Source: an uncultured Burkholderiaceae bacterium
GTDB lineage: Bacteria > Pseudomonadota > Gammaproteobacteria > Burkholderiales > Burkholderiaceae
Assembly (NCBI GenBank): GCA_937871985.1
Contig: CALMPB010000093.1
Span: 1 to 39,656, forward strand
DNA: 39,656 bases
Reading direction: 5' to 3'
The notes under the pieces: generated by a model
What the model saw: only the letters and a program-made list of their open reading frames with translations
Databases searched by the model: none
What the model was told of the DNA's origin: nothing
In this document: positions 7,552 through 15,446 of the stretch, piece after piece
Layout of the letters: each line of letters opens with the position of its first letter
How positions within the stretch are numbered: the stretch's first letter is position 1
Program-made: the position numbers and the translations under genes

Positions 7552-8715
7552 TCAGCGAGGCGTAAGCCTTAGCAGCCGCCCTCGCGCCTCGTCTTCGATC
7601 AGCCATACCGCGCCGTCGCTTGCCACAGCGACATCGCGTATGCGATGCCCCAACACCCAGCGCTCGGCCTCTTTGGCGCCGCCCTTCCCATCGAAGGCAA
7701 TGCGCACCAGTCCTTGCTCCACCAGACCGCCGATAAAGGCCGAACCGCGCCACGCGGGAAACATGCTGCCCTCGTAGAAAGCCAAGCCCGCCGGCGCGAT
7801 GACCGGCGTCCAGTAAACGACTGGGGCCTGGAATTCGGGATGGGTGCTGTGGCGGGGAATGGGGGTTCCGTTGTAGTTGTCGCCGTTCGAAACAACAGGC
7901 CAGCCGTAATTGCGTCCCCGCTGGATCAGGTTGAGTTCGTCACCGCCGCGCGGGCCCATTTCATCGAGCCAGAGACGGCCGTCGGGTGCGAACGCCAGTC
8001 CATAAGGATTGCGGTGGCCCGTCGTCCAGGTCTGGGCTTCAACCCCGCCCTGTCCGGCCATGGGATTGTCCTTGGGCGTGGAGCCGTCCAGGTTCAGGCG
8101 CAGCACCTTGCCCTGCGCCAGATCGGGATCTTGCGCGGTCTGGGGCTGCTGGCGGTCGCCCGCCGTCAGGAACAGGTGTTGCCCGTCGCGCGAGAACGCA
8201 ATAATGCCGCCCGGCTGGCCGCCCCGGCTGGCCCGGCTCTGGCGCCAGATGATGTCAAGGTCCGAGAGGCTGGCCGCGCCGCCGGACTCGCGCAGTTGCG
8301 CGCGTGCCAGCACAAGCGCGCCGCCCCCGCGCCGGGGCTCGACGAAAGTGAAATAAATGCTGCGGTCGCGGGCGAAGGCGGGCGAAACGGCAACATCGAG
8401 CAAACCATTCTGCCCGCTGTAATACACCTTGGGCATACCGGCGACTTCTTTCTTTTCGCCCTTTTGCGTCGTCATGAACAGCTTGCCGGGCTTTTCAGTG
8501 ACCAGCAGGCGGCCGTCGGGAAGAAAGGCGATGGCCCAGGGATACTCGAACGTGGCGACGGTGGCCATGGCAAAGGGCTGATCCGCGCTTGGCTGATTCC
8601 GGCCGGCGTTTTCCGACGCCGCGCGGACAGTCGCAGGTACTGAAGCCAGCAAGACCCCGCCGGCCAGCGCCGCGGCGCCAATGAAAGAGAGGAAAGTGGG
8701 AGATTTCGTTTTCAT
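7552..8715 (-). CDS. PQQ-dependent aldose sugar dehydrogenase (glucose/sorbosone dehydrogenase family)
   Basis: The 387-residue exported protein has a signal peptide (hydrophobic FLSFIGAAALAGGVLLASVPATVRA) and then the six-bladed beta-propeller of the GSDH/YliI family. Diagnostic stretches include PWAIAFLPDGRLLVTEKPGKL at the first blade, NGLLDVAVSPAFARDRSIYFTF, FSRDGQHLFLTAGDR, TGHRNPYGLAFAPDGRLWLDEMGPRGGDELNLIQRGRNYGWP, and APAGLAFYEGSMFPAWRGSAFIGGL. The invariant catalytic-site His lies in TGHRNP. The enzyme oxidises aldose sugars in the periplasm with PQQ and calcium. No PQQ biosynthesis genes are in view, so the cofactor must come from elsewhere. It is divergent from the DUF305 gene. Length is normal for the family. 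Confidence 0.92.
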   Translation of the reverse strand: MKTKSPTFLSFIGAAALAGGVLLASVPATVRAASENAGRNQPSADQPFAMATVATFEYPWAIAFLPDGRLLVTEKPGKLFMTTQKGEKKEVAGMPKVYYSGQNGLLDVAVSPAFARDRSIYFTFVEPRRGGGALVLARAQLRESGGAASLSDLDIIWRQSRASRGGQPGGIIAFSRDGQHLFLTAGDRQQPQTAQDPDLAQGKVLRLNLDGSTPKDNPMAGQGGVEAQTWTTGHRNPYGLAFAPDGRLWLDEMGPRGGDELNLIQRGRNYGWPVVSNGDNYNGTPIPRHSTHPEFQAPVVYWTPVIAPAGLAFYEGSMFPAWRGSAFIGGLVEQGLVRIAFDGKGGAKEAERWVLGHRIRDVAVASDGAVWLIEDEARGRLLRLTPR

Positions 8716-8897
8716 GACGCGACCAGCCTCGCTTCATTGAAGTCACAGCAACACGGTAACGCTTTTTCGCTTTCTGCGTTCGCTGCGGGCGCCCCGCCGC
8801 AGACCTCTTGACCTTCCCACCGCGGGAACCTCTATGCTTGGCGCTTTTCCCCATACCGTCCGCTTTGCCGCGACACCGGTTCCTCAAGGAGAACACA

Positions 8898-9296
8898 ATG
8901 AGCAAACATCCATACCGCCCCGCCGCCGTTCTGTGCCTGGGCTTGGCCTTGTCCGGCCTTGCTTTTGGCGCCATGGCGCAGCAGCATTCCATGCATGGCG
9001 ATCATATGGAAATGAACCAGGCACCCGGCACGCAGGCAGAGCCTTCGACACAGGCTTACAAACAAAGCATGATGAAAATGATGGACGAAATGAACGCCCC
9101 CTACACCGGAAACGCCGACAAGGACTTCGCCACCCAGATGCTTGCCCATCACAAAGGCGCCGTCGACATGGCCAAAGTAGAGCTGAAATACGGCACCGAT
9201 CCCGAAATGCGCAAACTGGCTGAAGACATCATCAAGGCGCAGGACGGGGAAATTCGGTTCATGGAAAAATGGCTGGCCGAACACGCCTGCAAATAA
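8898..9296 (+). CDS. Exported DUF305 protein, candidate metal-binding
   Basis: The 132-residue product starts at ATG 8898, seven bases after AAGGAG; the frame is open further upstream but without a ribosome site. A Sec signal peptide ending near GAMAQ is followed by a His/Met-rich linker (QHSMHGDHMEMNQ), then a single DUF305 four-helix ferritin-like domain. That domain carries the family's conserved FATQMLAHHKGAVDMAKVEL and AEDIIKAQDGEIRFMEKWL helices. Some DUF305 proteins (CopM-like) bind copper or silver in the periplasm; the Met/His content supports a metal role but does not prove it. It stands alone, with a strong hairpin immediately after the stop codon. Confidence 0.88.
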   Translation: MSKHPYRPAAVLCLGLALSGLAFGAMAQQHSMHGDHMEMNQAPGTQAEPSTQAYKQSMMKMMDEMNAPYTGNADKDFATQMLAHHKGAVDMAKVELKYGTDPEMRKLAEDIIKAQDGEIRFMEKWLAEHACK

Positions 9297-9298
9297 AC

Positions 9299-9327
9299 GC
9301 GTTGACAAACAAGCGGTTTGCCAACGC
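9299..9327 (+). terminator. Hairpin terminator candidate after DUF305 gene
   Basis: Arms GCGTTGACAAAC (9299-9310) and GTTTGCCAACGC (9316-9327) pair over 12 bp with one mismatch around a 5-base loop, starting two bases after the DUF305 stop. No long T-run follows. Confidence 0.5.
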
Positions 9328-9378
9328 AGACCATGGCGGTTTACGCCCGGCCGCTGCAGCGGCCGTTCATCGAGGCGC

Positions 9379-10017
9379 TCAGGCTCGTCGGCCGGACTGG
9401 GCCGCGCCCCCCGAGCCAAGCATCCCCAGGAACAAACGCGTCAATTCGGTGACGATTTCACGGCGCTGGGCTTTGCCGGCGACGGTAATATTGTCGACGA
9501 CACTATGCACGCCCTGGAACATGACGAGGGCGGCCACCCTGGAATTTCCCAGACGCCAATAGCCGGCTTCCGTCCCCGCATCCAGTATGCCCTGCAATTG
9601 CTCCACAATGCCGTTCCGCTCGTCGCGGTAATTACCCGGTATGTGCTGGTGAAACACGACGTCGTGCAATGCCATGGTTTTGCTATAGCCATCGAAAAAG
9701 GCCTCGACCCATTTACGGATCCTTCCCTGCCAGTCGTCGTCCGCGCAATCCGCCACCGCCGCGGCGATTTCTTCATTGAACCTCAGCGCGTAGCGGTTGC
9801 GCAGCGCCGCCAGGATTTCATGTTTGGAAACGAAATAGTGATAGAAGGTGCCTTTGGACACTCCCGCTGCGGCGACGATGTCATCGACGGTGGTCGCCTC
9901 CAGGCCCTTTTCCACAAAAAGCGTGGCGGCGGCGTCCATCAGTTCGGTACGCCGCACTTCGGAAGGCTTGGTGCGCGGCGGCTTGGGCCGCGGCCGCGCC
10001 GGCTCGGATTTTTTCAT
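9379..10017 (-). CDS. TetR-family transcriptional repressor
   Basis: The 212-residue protein is taken from ATG 10015-10017, which has a GGAAG ribosome site 8 nt upstream; the frame extends further without one. After a basic, proline-rich tail (residues 1-25) comes a canonical TetR helix-turn-helix: RRTELMDAAATLFVEKGLEATTVDDIVAAAGVSKGTFYHYFVSKHEIL, with the recognition helix in SKGTFYHYF. The C-terminal ligand and dimerisation domain is helical and not assignable to a ligand. The gene faces away from the DHA2 drug exporter, and the shared upstream region carries a near-palindromic site at the exporter's -35 box. Repression of the exporter, relieved by an exported compound, is the standard arrangement and the likely function here. 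Confidence 0.92.
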   Translation of the reverse strand: MKKSEPARPRPKPPRTKPSEVRRTELMDAAATLFVEKGLEATTVDDIVAAAGVSKGTFYHYFVSKHEILAALRNRYALRFNEEIAAAVADCADDDWQGRIRKWVEAFFDGYSKTMALHDVVFHQHIPGNYRDERNGIVEQLQGILDAGTEAGYWRLGNSRVAALVMFQGVHSVVDNITVAGKAQRREIVTELTRLFLGMLGSGGAAQSGRRA

Positions 10018-10119
10018 GGTTTCGCTTCCGTGGGAAAAGAACGGCATGGCGCGGCCAACCAGGGCGCGCCGCTTGCCATGGACGATTCTACCAAGAGCGA
10101 CAGCCTCCCAATTTTTCAA

Positions 10120-10149
10120 TTGACTGACGGTCGGTTTATAGTTTATATT
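10120..10149 (+). promoter_or_regulatory. Exporter promoter with TetR-type operator on the -35 box
   Basis: TTGACT (10120-10125) and TATATT (10144-10149) are separated by 18 bp and lie 42 bp upstream of the MFS start. The near-palindrome ACTGAC-G-GTCGGT (10123-10135, one mismatched pair) overlaps the -35 box and resembles known operators of QacR/AcrR-like TetR proteins (ACTGAC-type half-sites). The tetR gene starts 103 bp away on the other strand. Confidence 0.6.
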
Positions 10150-10190
10150 GAGAATGAGTTTTATTTAAAAAAATCAATCGAAGCCATCTC

Positions 10191-11678
10191 ATGAATCCTT
10201 CTCGAAGAACCGCGCTGGTCATCGCGGTATACCTGGGCTCCTTCATGGCCACCCTGGACGTCAGCATTGTCACGGTAGCCCTGCCCACCATGCAGCATGT
10301 GCTGCAAACCGACATGAGCGGCCTGCAGTGGATCGTGGACATCTACGCGTTGTGCCTGTCGGCGCTGATGCTGTCCGCCGGCGCCATCGGCGACCGCTAC
10401 GGCAGGAAAAAATCGTGGCTGGCCGGCGCGCTGGTATTTACACTGGGATCCGCGCTATGCGGGCTGGCCTCCGGCCTGCCCACGCTGCTGGCCGGGCGCG
10501 CCGTCCAGGGCGTTGGGGCCGCGCTGCTCATCCCCGGAGCCTTGTCCATTCTTACGCATGCCTTCCCCAACCCGGGAGAGCGGGCGCGCATCATCGGTGG
10601 TTGGTCGTCGTTCACCGCCCTGTCCCTGGTCGTAGGCCCCGTCCTCGGAGGTCTGCTGGTCGAGCATGCGGGCTGGTCCAGTATTTTCCTGATCAATCTG
10701 CCGATCGGACTGATGGCCATGTGGCTTGGGGCCTGGGGGATTCCGGAAACCTCGCATCCGGCCGAAGCGGCGCTGGATCCGCTGGGCCAAGTGCTAAGCG
10801 TGCTGTGGCTTGGAGCCTTGGCCTACGGCATGATCTCGGCCAACGAGCAGGGCTGGGCGTCCACCGCCACGCTGGCGCCGCTGTCGATAGGCGGCATCGG
10901 ATTCGCCGCGTTCCTGCTGGCGCAGGCCACGGTGGCCCGCCCGTTGCTGCCATTATCGATGTTCAGGAACGCCGGGTTTTCGGTGATCAACTTCAGTTCG
11001 TTCGTGCTGGGGTTCTCGGCCTACAACAGCGTTTTCTTCCTGCCCCTGTTCTTCCAGCAGGTTCAAGGCTGGACGCCTTCGCAAACCGGCTGGGCGCTGA
11101 CCCCGCAGTTCGCCAGCATGTCGCTGCTGGCTTCCTTTTTCGGCCGCATCGCCCAGCGCCATGGCTTGCGCAACGCCATGGCGGCCGGTTACGGGCTCAT
11201 TGGCGCCGCCCTGCTGGCGCTGGCGGCAATCGGCCCCCATGCATCGTATCCGCTGGTCGGCGCCATCCTGGTCGTGCTGGGGGCAGGCATGGGCCTGGCC
11301 ATTCCAGCCAGCGGCGCAGCCATCATGGCAACGGTTCCGAAGGAAAGATCGGGCATGGCTTCGTCCACCACCAATGCCATACGCCAGACGGGCGTAACCC
11401 TAGGCATCGCACTGCTGGCCACCTTGATGACCGGCACGGCCAGCACGCGGCTGGCGCAAGAATTCCAGGAGGCCGGCGTGCCCGATGCGGCCCACGCCGC
11501 CTATATGGCTCTTTCCCAGAACAAGGCACTGCATGTTGCGGGCCTGGATGCCGCGCGGGCCATGGAGTTGTTCGTGCAGGCCTACATGAGCGGCTTCCAT
11601 GTCGTCATGGCCTGCGCTGCAACCCTGGCGTTGATCGCCGCCGCACTGCTTATGCGGATCCGGCTTGCGGAAGGCTGA
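10191..11678 (+). CDS. DHA2-family (14-TM) MFS multidrug exporter
   Basis: The 495-residue integral membrane protein belongs to the EmrB/QacA proton-drug antiporter family. TM1 carries the FMATLDVSIVTVALPTM signature (motif D1) of DHA2 proteins. Motif A appears as GAIGDRYGRKK after TM2, the GRAVQGVGAALLIPGALSIL motif B in TM4, and motif C as ALSLVVGPVLGGLLVEHAGWSSIFLINLP in TM5. Hydrophobic segments continue to about 14 helices, consistent with length. It exports hydrophobic or cationic compounds from the inner membrane. No membrane-fusion partner (EmrA-like) is adjacent. It is divergent from the tetR gene and presumably repressed by its product. Confidence 0.93.
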   Translation: MNPSRRTALVIAVYLGSFMATLDVSIVTVALPTMQHVLQTDMSGLQWIVDIYALCLSALMLSAGAIGDRYGRKKSWLAGALVFTLGSALCGLASGLPTLLAGRAVQGVGAALLIPGALSILTHAFPNPGERARIIGGWSSFTALSLVVGPVLGGLLVEHAGWSSIFLINLPIGLMAMWLGAWGIPETSHPAEAALDPLGQVLSVLWLGALAYGMISANEQGWASTATLAPLSIGGIGFAAFLLAQATVARPLLPLSMFRNAGFSVINFSSFVLGFSAYNSVFFLPLFFQQVQGWTPSQTGWALTPQFASMSLLASFFGRIAQRHGLRNAMAAGYGLIGAALLALAAIGPHASYPLVGAILVVLGAGMGLAIPASGAAIMATVPKERSGMASSTTNAIRQTGVTLGIALLATLMTGTASTRLAQEFQEAGVPDAAHAAYMALSQNKALHVAGLDAARAMELFVQAYMSGFHVVMACAATLALIAAALLMRIRLAEG

Positions 11679-11729
11679 TCCGGCGGCACGGCGAAAAAAC
11701 CCGCCCGCCCTCGCCGAAACCCGTATCCT

Positions 11730-13046
11730 CTAGGCCTCCAACTCCACGCCCGTGATCAGCGCCCTTTTGCCCGGATCGGGATAAGGCAGGAAGGCGCCCA
11801 GCAAGGCGGCCCCGACCACCGCGATGGCCAGCGCGTACAAAGACATGGTGAAATCCGGCGTATGTCCGCGTATTACGCCGATCAGCCATGGCGCGAAGAA
11901 TCCCGCCAACCCGCTGATGGCATTGATCAGCGCCATGCCTCCGGCCGCACCCGCCCCTGAGAGAAAAGTGGCGGGCAGCGTCCAGAACACACCGAACGTG
12001 CCGATGATGCCGGCGGCCGCAACGCAGATGAAAATGAAGGACAGCAACGGCATCGAAGAAGTCAGCCCGCTTGCCGCCAGGCTGATGGCGCCTATGCCCA
12101 TCGGCACAGCCAGGTGCCAACGGCGTTCGCCTGTCTGATCGGAGTGCTTGCCGTTCAGAATCATGGCAATGGCCCCCAGCAGGAACGGAATGGCGCCTGT
12201 CAGGCCGATCTCGATGATGGACATGTGCGTCATTTGCTTGAGCACCTGCGGCAGCCAGGTAGACACGCCGAAAAATCCGACGCCCATGCAGAAGTACGTA
12301 ATGCCGAGCATCCACACCAGAGGAGTCAGCAGGGCCTTCTTGAAGCTGGAGGTGCCCACCTTCTCGGCGGCCTTGTGCTCGGCCGCCAGGGCCTGGACCA
12401 GCCAGTCGCGCTCCGGCCCGGAAAGCCATTTCGCCTTAGCCGGCGTGTCGACGATATAGAAGAACGCCACGACGCCGAGAACGACCGCCGGCGCGCCTTC
12501 GATAATCATCATCCAGCGCCAGCCCGAAAGGCCGGCGACCTCGTGCGAGACCGACATGATCAGCCCTGAAACCGGAAACCCGATGACCAGGGCGATGATG
12601 TTGGCGCTGAATACCTGGCCAATGGCCTTGCCCAGATACTTGGCCGGAAACCACGATGCCAGGTAATACAGCACCGAAGGGAAAAAGCCCGCTTCGACCA
12701 CGCCAAGCAGAACCCGTCCCACAACCAGTTGGGTCGGTGTCCGGGCGAAGGCAATGGCTATGGCGACCAGGCCCCATGTGAACATGATGCGCGCCAGCCA
12801 TTTGCGCGCGCCGAAGCGATGCATCATCAGATTGCTGGGCACCTCGAACAGGATGTACCCGAGATAGAAAATGCCCGCGGCAAAGCCGAACATTTCCGGC
12901 CCCATGCCCAGTTCCTGGTTCATCTGCAACGCCGCGAAACCGATATTCGCCCTATCCAGATAATTGACGAACCATCCCGCAAAGAGCAGCGGGACGATGC
13001 TCCACGTCATTTTTCTTATGATTTTTTTCTCATCCATTGTGTCCAT
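11730..13046 (-). CDS. MFS transporter of the anion:cation symporter (ACS) family
   Basis: The 438-residue, 12-TM permease is taken from ATG 13044-13046 with GAGG five bases upstream; a TTG seven codons earlier and an ATG three codons later are alternatives. The N-terminus reads KKIIRKMTWSIVPLLFAGWFVNYLDRANIGFAALQMNQELGMGPEMFGFAAGIFYLGYILFEVPSNLMMHRFGARKWLARIMFTWG. This contains the NYLDRxNIGFA signature of the ACS/phthalate-tartrate-hydroxyphenylacetate permease group. These transporters import organic acid anions with protons. It is the last gene of the FAH/EthD operon, 135 bp after the EthD gene, and most likely imports that pathway's substrate, probably an aromatic or keto acid. Confidence 0.92.
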   Translation of the reverse strand: MDTMDEKKIIRKMTWSIVPLLFAGWFVNYLDRANIGFAALQMNQELGMGPEMFGFAAGIFYLGYILFEVPSNLMMHRFGARKWLARIMFTWGLVAIAIAFARTPTQLVVGRVLLGVVEAGFFPSVLYYLASWFPAKYLGKAIGQVFSANIIALVIGFPVSGLIMSVSHEVAGLSGWRWMMIIEGAPAVVLGVVAFFYIVDTPAKAKWLSGPERDWLVQALAAEHKAAEKVGTSSFKKALLTPLVWMLGITYFCMGVGFFGVSTWLPQVLKQMTHMSIIEIGLTGAIPFLLGAIAMILNGKHSDQTGERRWHLAVPMGIGAISLAASGLTSSMPLLSFIFICVAAAGIIGTFGVFWTLPATFLSGAGAAGGMALINAISGLAGFFAPWLIGVIRGHTPDFTMSLYALAIAVVGAALLGAFLPYPDPGKRALITGVELEA

Positions 13047-13149
13047 ACCCACCTCGTTTGATTTCAAAAACAGGCCAAGCCGATCAGCGCCCGGCGCGAA
13101 CGCCCGAATGCTTTTCCGCTGCCGTCATAAAGCCATGCAGAGCCCTCCC

Positions 13150-13180
13150 GCCCGCCGACATTCGGCAGGCATCGGCGGGC
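13150..13180 (-). terminator. Intercistronic hairpin after the EthD gene
   Basis: Perfect 9-bp arms GCCCGCCGA (13150-13158) and TCGGCGGGC (13172-13180) lie immediately downstream of the EthD stop and 104 bp before the MFS start. It lacks a T-run, so it may stabilise the upstream message or cause partial termination and lower expression of the permease. Confidence 0.4.
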
Positions 13181-13181
13181 T

Positions 13182-13517
13182 TCAAGCGACTGACTCGTCC
13201 GCGACAAGATGCTGGGTAATATGAAACAGCCTGCCCTCGAACAAAGGCAGAATCTCCTGCATCTTGGCTTTCAGTTCCTGGCGCACAGGAAACGTAAAAG
13301 CATGGTTCATGGCCTCAACCGAGTCGTAGACCGACTCGAAGGTCATGTACAGCGGCGGGCCGCCGTCTTCGATTCCCTGCTCCCGCATTACGCGCACCGA
13401 CTTCACGCCCGGGAAGCGCTTCATGATGGGCACGACCTCGGTTGCGATGAAGGTATCGAATCGCTGGGCGTCCCGCGGCAAGACCTTGCCTTCCAGATAT
13501 GCGGTTCTGACTATCAT
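13182..13517 (-). CDS. EthD-like ferredoxin-fold (dimeric alpha-beta barrel) protein
   Basis: The 111-residue protein reads as a small alpha/beta-barrel monomer. It opens with MIVRTAYLEGKVLPRDAQRFDTFIATEVVPIMKRFPGVKSVRVMREQG and continues with PLYMTFESVYDSVEAMNHAF and a C-terminal helix EGRLFHITQHLV. This is the strand-helix-strand, strand-strand-helix pattern of EthD/ABM-type proteins, which often serve as small isomerases, lactonases or accessory proteins in catabolic operons. It sits 27 bp after the FAH-family gene. The catalytic role is not deducible. The hairpin just after its stop separates it from the permease gene. Confidence 0.75.
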   Translation of the reverse strand: MIVRTAYLEGKVLPRDAQRFDTFIATEVVPIMKRFPGVKSVRVMREQGIEDGGPPLYMTFESVYDSVEAMNHAFTFPVRQELKAKMQEILPLFEGRLFHITQHLVADESVA

Positions 13518-13544
13518 GATTTCGTTTCCTTTCGGACTGCGCCG

Positions 13545-14444
13545 CTATGCGGCCGGACCCACTTGAACCGACAAGGCGCCGATGGCTTCGATTTGCGCGT
13601 CGATGCGGTCGCCGACTTTCAGGAACGTGCGCTTCGGAAAACCCACGCCGGCGGGAGTGCCGGTGAGCACCACATCGCCCGGATCGAGCGTCATGATGTT
13701 CGACAACGTGACGAGCTGCTCGCGTATGTCGAACACCATGCCGCTGGTGCGCGCGTCCTGCTTGACCTGTCCGTTCACGCTCAGCTTAAGCGCGAGATTC
13801 TGCGGGTCGGAAATAAAGGCCGCCGGGATCAAACGCGGGCCAAGGGGGCAGCAGGTATCCAGCGCCTTGCCGGCCACCCAGTCGAGTTTGTAGAATGTGT
13901 CGGGCGCGCTGTTGAAGTCGCGGGCGCAAAAATCGATGGCCACCGTGTAGGCCGCCACCGCATCCAAGGCGTTGTCCAGCGTCAGCCGCCGGCTGCGCTT
14001 GCCGATGACGACCGCCAGCTCGATCTCCCAGTCGAACATTCCCGTGCCCAGCGGATACTCGACCATGGATTCGTGCCCGACCACGGCATTGCGCGCAGGC
14101 TTGAAGAAGAAAAACAGCCGCTGCGCCTCCTTGCGCAGATCGGGCACGCCCATTTCGGCCAGATGGTCGTAATAGTTGGCGCCCGCGCACAGCACTTTGC
14201 CCGGATACAGCAGCGGCGCCAGCACTTTGACCTCGCCGCGCGCAAGTCCCGCCGCCGGATCGCACCGCGCGGCGGCTTTCTGCAAAACGGGAAAGTGCTT
14301 GTCCCACTCCGCAAACAGCGCCACGACGTCCCGGGGCAGGCCCGTATCGGCCGCCACGGACTCCAGAGGATGGAACCGGTCGTTGATTTCGATGCAGCCG
14401 AGCACCCTGCCGGCATGTTCTACGGTGGAAAGGGCAAAAGACAT
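13545..14444 (-). CDS. Fumarylacetoacetate hydrolase (FAH)-family enzyme
   Basis: The 299-residue protein is taken from ATG 14442-14444 behind AAGGAAGC. It has an N-terminal domain of about 90 residues and the FAH catalytic domain from roughly residue 95 (KVLCAGANYYDHLAEMG). Metal-binding acidic residues are visible in GMFDWEIELAVVIGKRSRRL (the E-x-E pair) and AYTVAIDFCARDFN (Asp). The C-terminal DPGDVVLTGTPAGVGF motif is characteristic. Members hydrolyse fumarylpyruvate or acylpyruvates, or act as isomerase/decarboxylases in homoprotocatechuate and gentisate pathways. As first gene of an operon with EthD and an ACS permease, opposite a GntR regulator, it probably performs a late step of an aromatic or keto-acid pathway. 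Confidence 0.92.
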   Translation of the reverse strand: MSFALSTVEHAGRVLGCIEINDRFHPLESVAADTGLPRDVVALFAEWDKHFPVLQKAAARCDPAAGLARGEVKVLAPLLYPGKVLCAGANYYDHLAEMGVPDLRKEAQRLFFFFKPARNAVVGHESMVEYPLGTGMFDWEIELAVVIGKRSRRLTLDNALDAVAAYTVAIDFCARDFNSAPDTFYKLDWVAGKALDTCCPLGPRLIPAAFISDPQNLALKLSVNGQVKQDARTSGMVFDIREQLVTLSNIMTLDPGDVVLTGTPAGVGFPKRTFLKVGDRIDAQIEAIGALSVQVGPAA

Positions 14445-14480
14445 AGTGTTGCTTCCTTGGGAAATCGTCATTCGATGGTT

Positions 14481-14550
14481 AAATTTTATAAATTCAAATT
14501 AAATTTATAAATTATAGTTTTCCCTAAGAAATTCATTAAAATTTATATAT
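14481..14550. promoter_or_regulatory. AT-rich divergent control region with repeated AATTTATAAATT-like sites
   Basis: The 133-bp gap between the FAH operon and gntR contains a perfect 12-bp palindrome AATTTATAAATT (14502-14513). A near copy with one extra T lies at 14482-14494, and a partial copy AAAATTTATATAT at about 14538-14550. For the minus strand, TATAAT (complement of 14511-14516) is a good -10 box that overlaps the palindrome. Repeated palindromes between a FCD-type GntR gene and its target operon are the expected operator arrangement. Confidence 0.5.
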
Positions 14551-14565
14551 CGATTCCCGTAGAGC

Positions 14566-14571
14566 TATACT
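14566..14571 (+). promoter_or_regulatory. -10 box placing the gntR transcript start at or near its ATG
   Basis: TATACT ends 7 bp before the ATG at 14578, and the intervening bases show no Shine-Dalgarno sequence. If this box is used, the gntR mRNA would be leaderless. The upstream -35 candidate is poor, so the assignment is tentative. Confidence 0.4.
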
Positions 14572-14577
14572 TTTCCC

Positions 14578-15303
14578 ATGAACTCCATAAGCGCCGATTC
14601 CCTCGCGAATTCCGCCGCCGCGTCGGAAAAGACGCGGGCCGAACTCGCCTACAAATTGATCAGCAAAGACTTGCTGGCGGGCCGCTTCGAGCCTTCCTCG
14701 CGCCTGAGGCTCAACGAACTGAAACTGCGCTACGACCTGGGCCTGAGCCCTTTGCGCGAGGCGCTATTGCGCTTGGCCTCCGAGGGGCTGGTGGTTGCCG
14801 AAGGCCAAAGAGGATTCGCCGTGGCGCCCGTTTCCGCCGTGGAGCTGATCGACTTGACTCGCACACGACAGCAAATCGAGGCCATCGCCCTGTCCGCCGC
14901 CATCGCCCAGGGCAACGAAGAATGGGAGGCGAATATTCTTTCGGCGTTTCACCGCCTGTCGCGCACGCCGCTGCCGGACAGCATGGACGATTTCGACGCC
15001 GTCATGAACTGGGAATCGCGGCACCGCGCTTTCCACGACGCGCTGGTGGCCGCGTGCGATTCGCCATGGCTGCTGCGATTCCATTCGCAACTATTGGATC
15101 ATTCCGAACGCTATCGCCGGCTGCGCATGATCAGCCCGCCCCCGGCCGCGGCAAATCCTTCGCGCGACCGCGACACCGAGCATCGCGAAATCATGGAGGC
15201 AGTGTTGGAGCGTAATGCACCCAAAGCCTGTGAGCTTATGAACAGGCATCTGCAGCGCACGGCGGACGCTGCATTTCCCAAGGCCGCAACGAAAGTCGCC
15301 TGA
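14578..15303 (+). CDS. GntR-family transcriptional regulator, FCD subfamily
   Basis: The 241-residue protein has an N-terminal winged helix (AELAYKLISKDLLAGRFEPSSRLRLNELKLRYDLGLSPLREALLRLASEGLVVAEGQRGFAVAPVS). The recognition helix lies in SPLREALLRLASEG, and this is followed by the all-helical FCD ligand domain. In the FCD part, LTRTRQQIEAIALSAAI and the metal/ligand residues D and H in NWESRHRAFHDALVAACDSPWL fit, as does the C-terminal DTEHREIMEAVLERNAPKACELMNRHL. Such proteins usually repress catabolic operons and are released by a carboxylic acid metabolite. It faces away from the FAH/EthD/MFS operon and is its likely regulator. The missing ribosome site is discussed in the findings. Confidence 0.93.
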   Translation: MNSISADSLANSAAASEKTRAELAYKLISKDLLAGRFEPSSRLRLNELKLRYDLGLSPLREALLRLASEGLVVAEGQRGFAVAPVSAVELIDLTRTRQQIEAIALSAAIAQGNEEWEANILSAFHRLSRTPLPDSMDDFDAVMNWESRHRAFHDALVAACDSPWLLRFHSQLLDHSERYRRLRMISPPPAAANPSRDRDTEHREIMEAVLERNAPKACELMNRHLQRTADAAFPKAATKVA

Positions 15304-15328
15304 TCGGCCAGGCATGACCGATCAGGCG
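15297..15328 (+). terminator. Strong hairpin at the end of gntR
   Basis: Perfect 11-bp arms CGCCTGATCGG (15297-15307) and CCGATCAGGCG (15318-15328) surround a 10-base loop. The repeat overlaps the last codons and the stop of gntR. Only a short T-containing tail (GGCTTATT) follows. It is probably a terminator for gntR. Confidence 0.55.
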
Positions 15329-15446
15329 GCTTATTCCACGCAGCCTCACCAAACAGGGTAGAGAAAACGTGTCTTTGCAGCGCTGCCGGCATCGGCCCGC
15401 CCGGTTTCGAGCGTGATACGGATGCCGGCCGGAAAGGCGCTACAGC

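Noticed and set aside
9349..9364. 16-bp palindrome GGCCGCTGCAGCGGCC between DUF305 and tetR genes
   Set aside because: It lies between convergent genes close to another hairpin and has no unpaired loop. It is more likely chance GC-rich symmetry or part of a transcription end than an operator.
11679..11729. Possible hairpin between the convergent MFS genes
   Set aside because: Only 6-bp arms (CGGCGA/TCGCCG) with a long loop; too weak to call.
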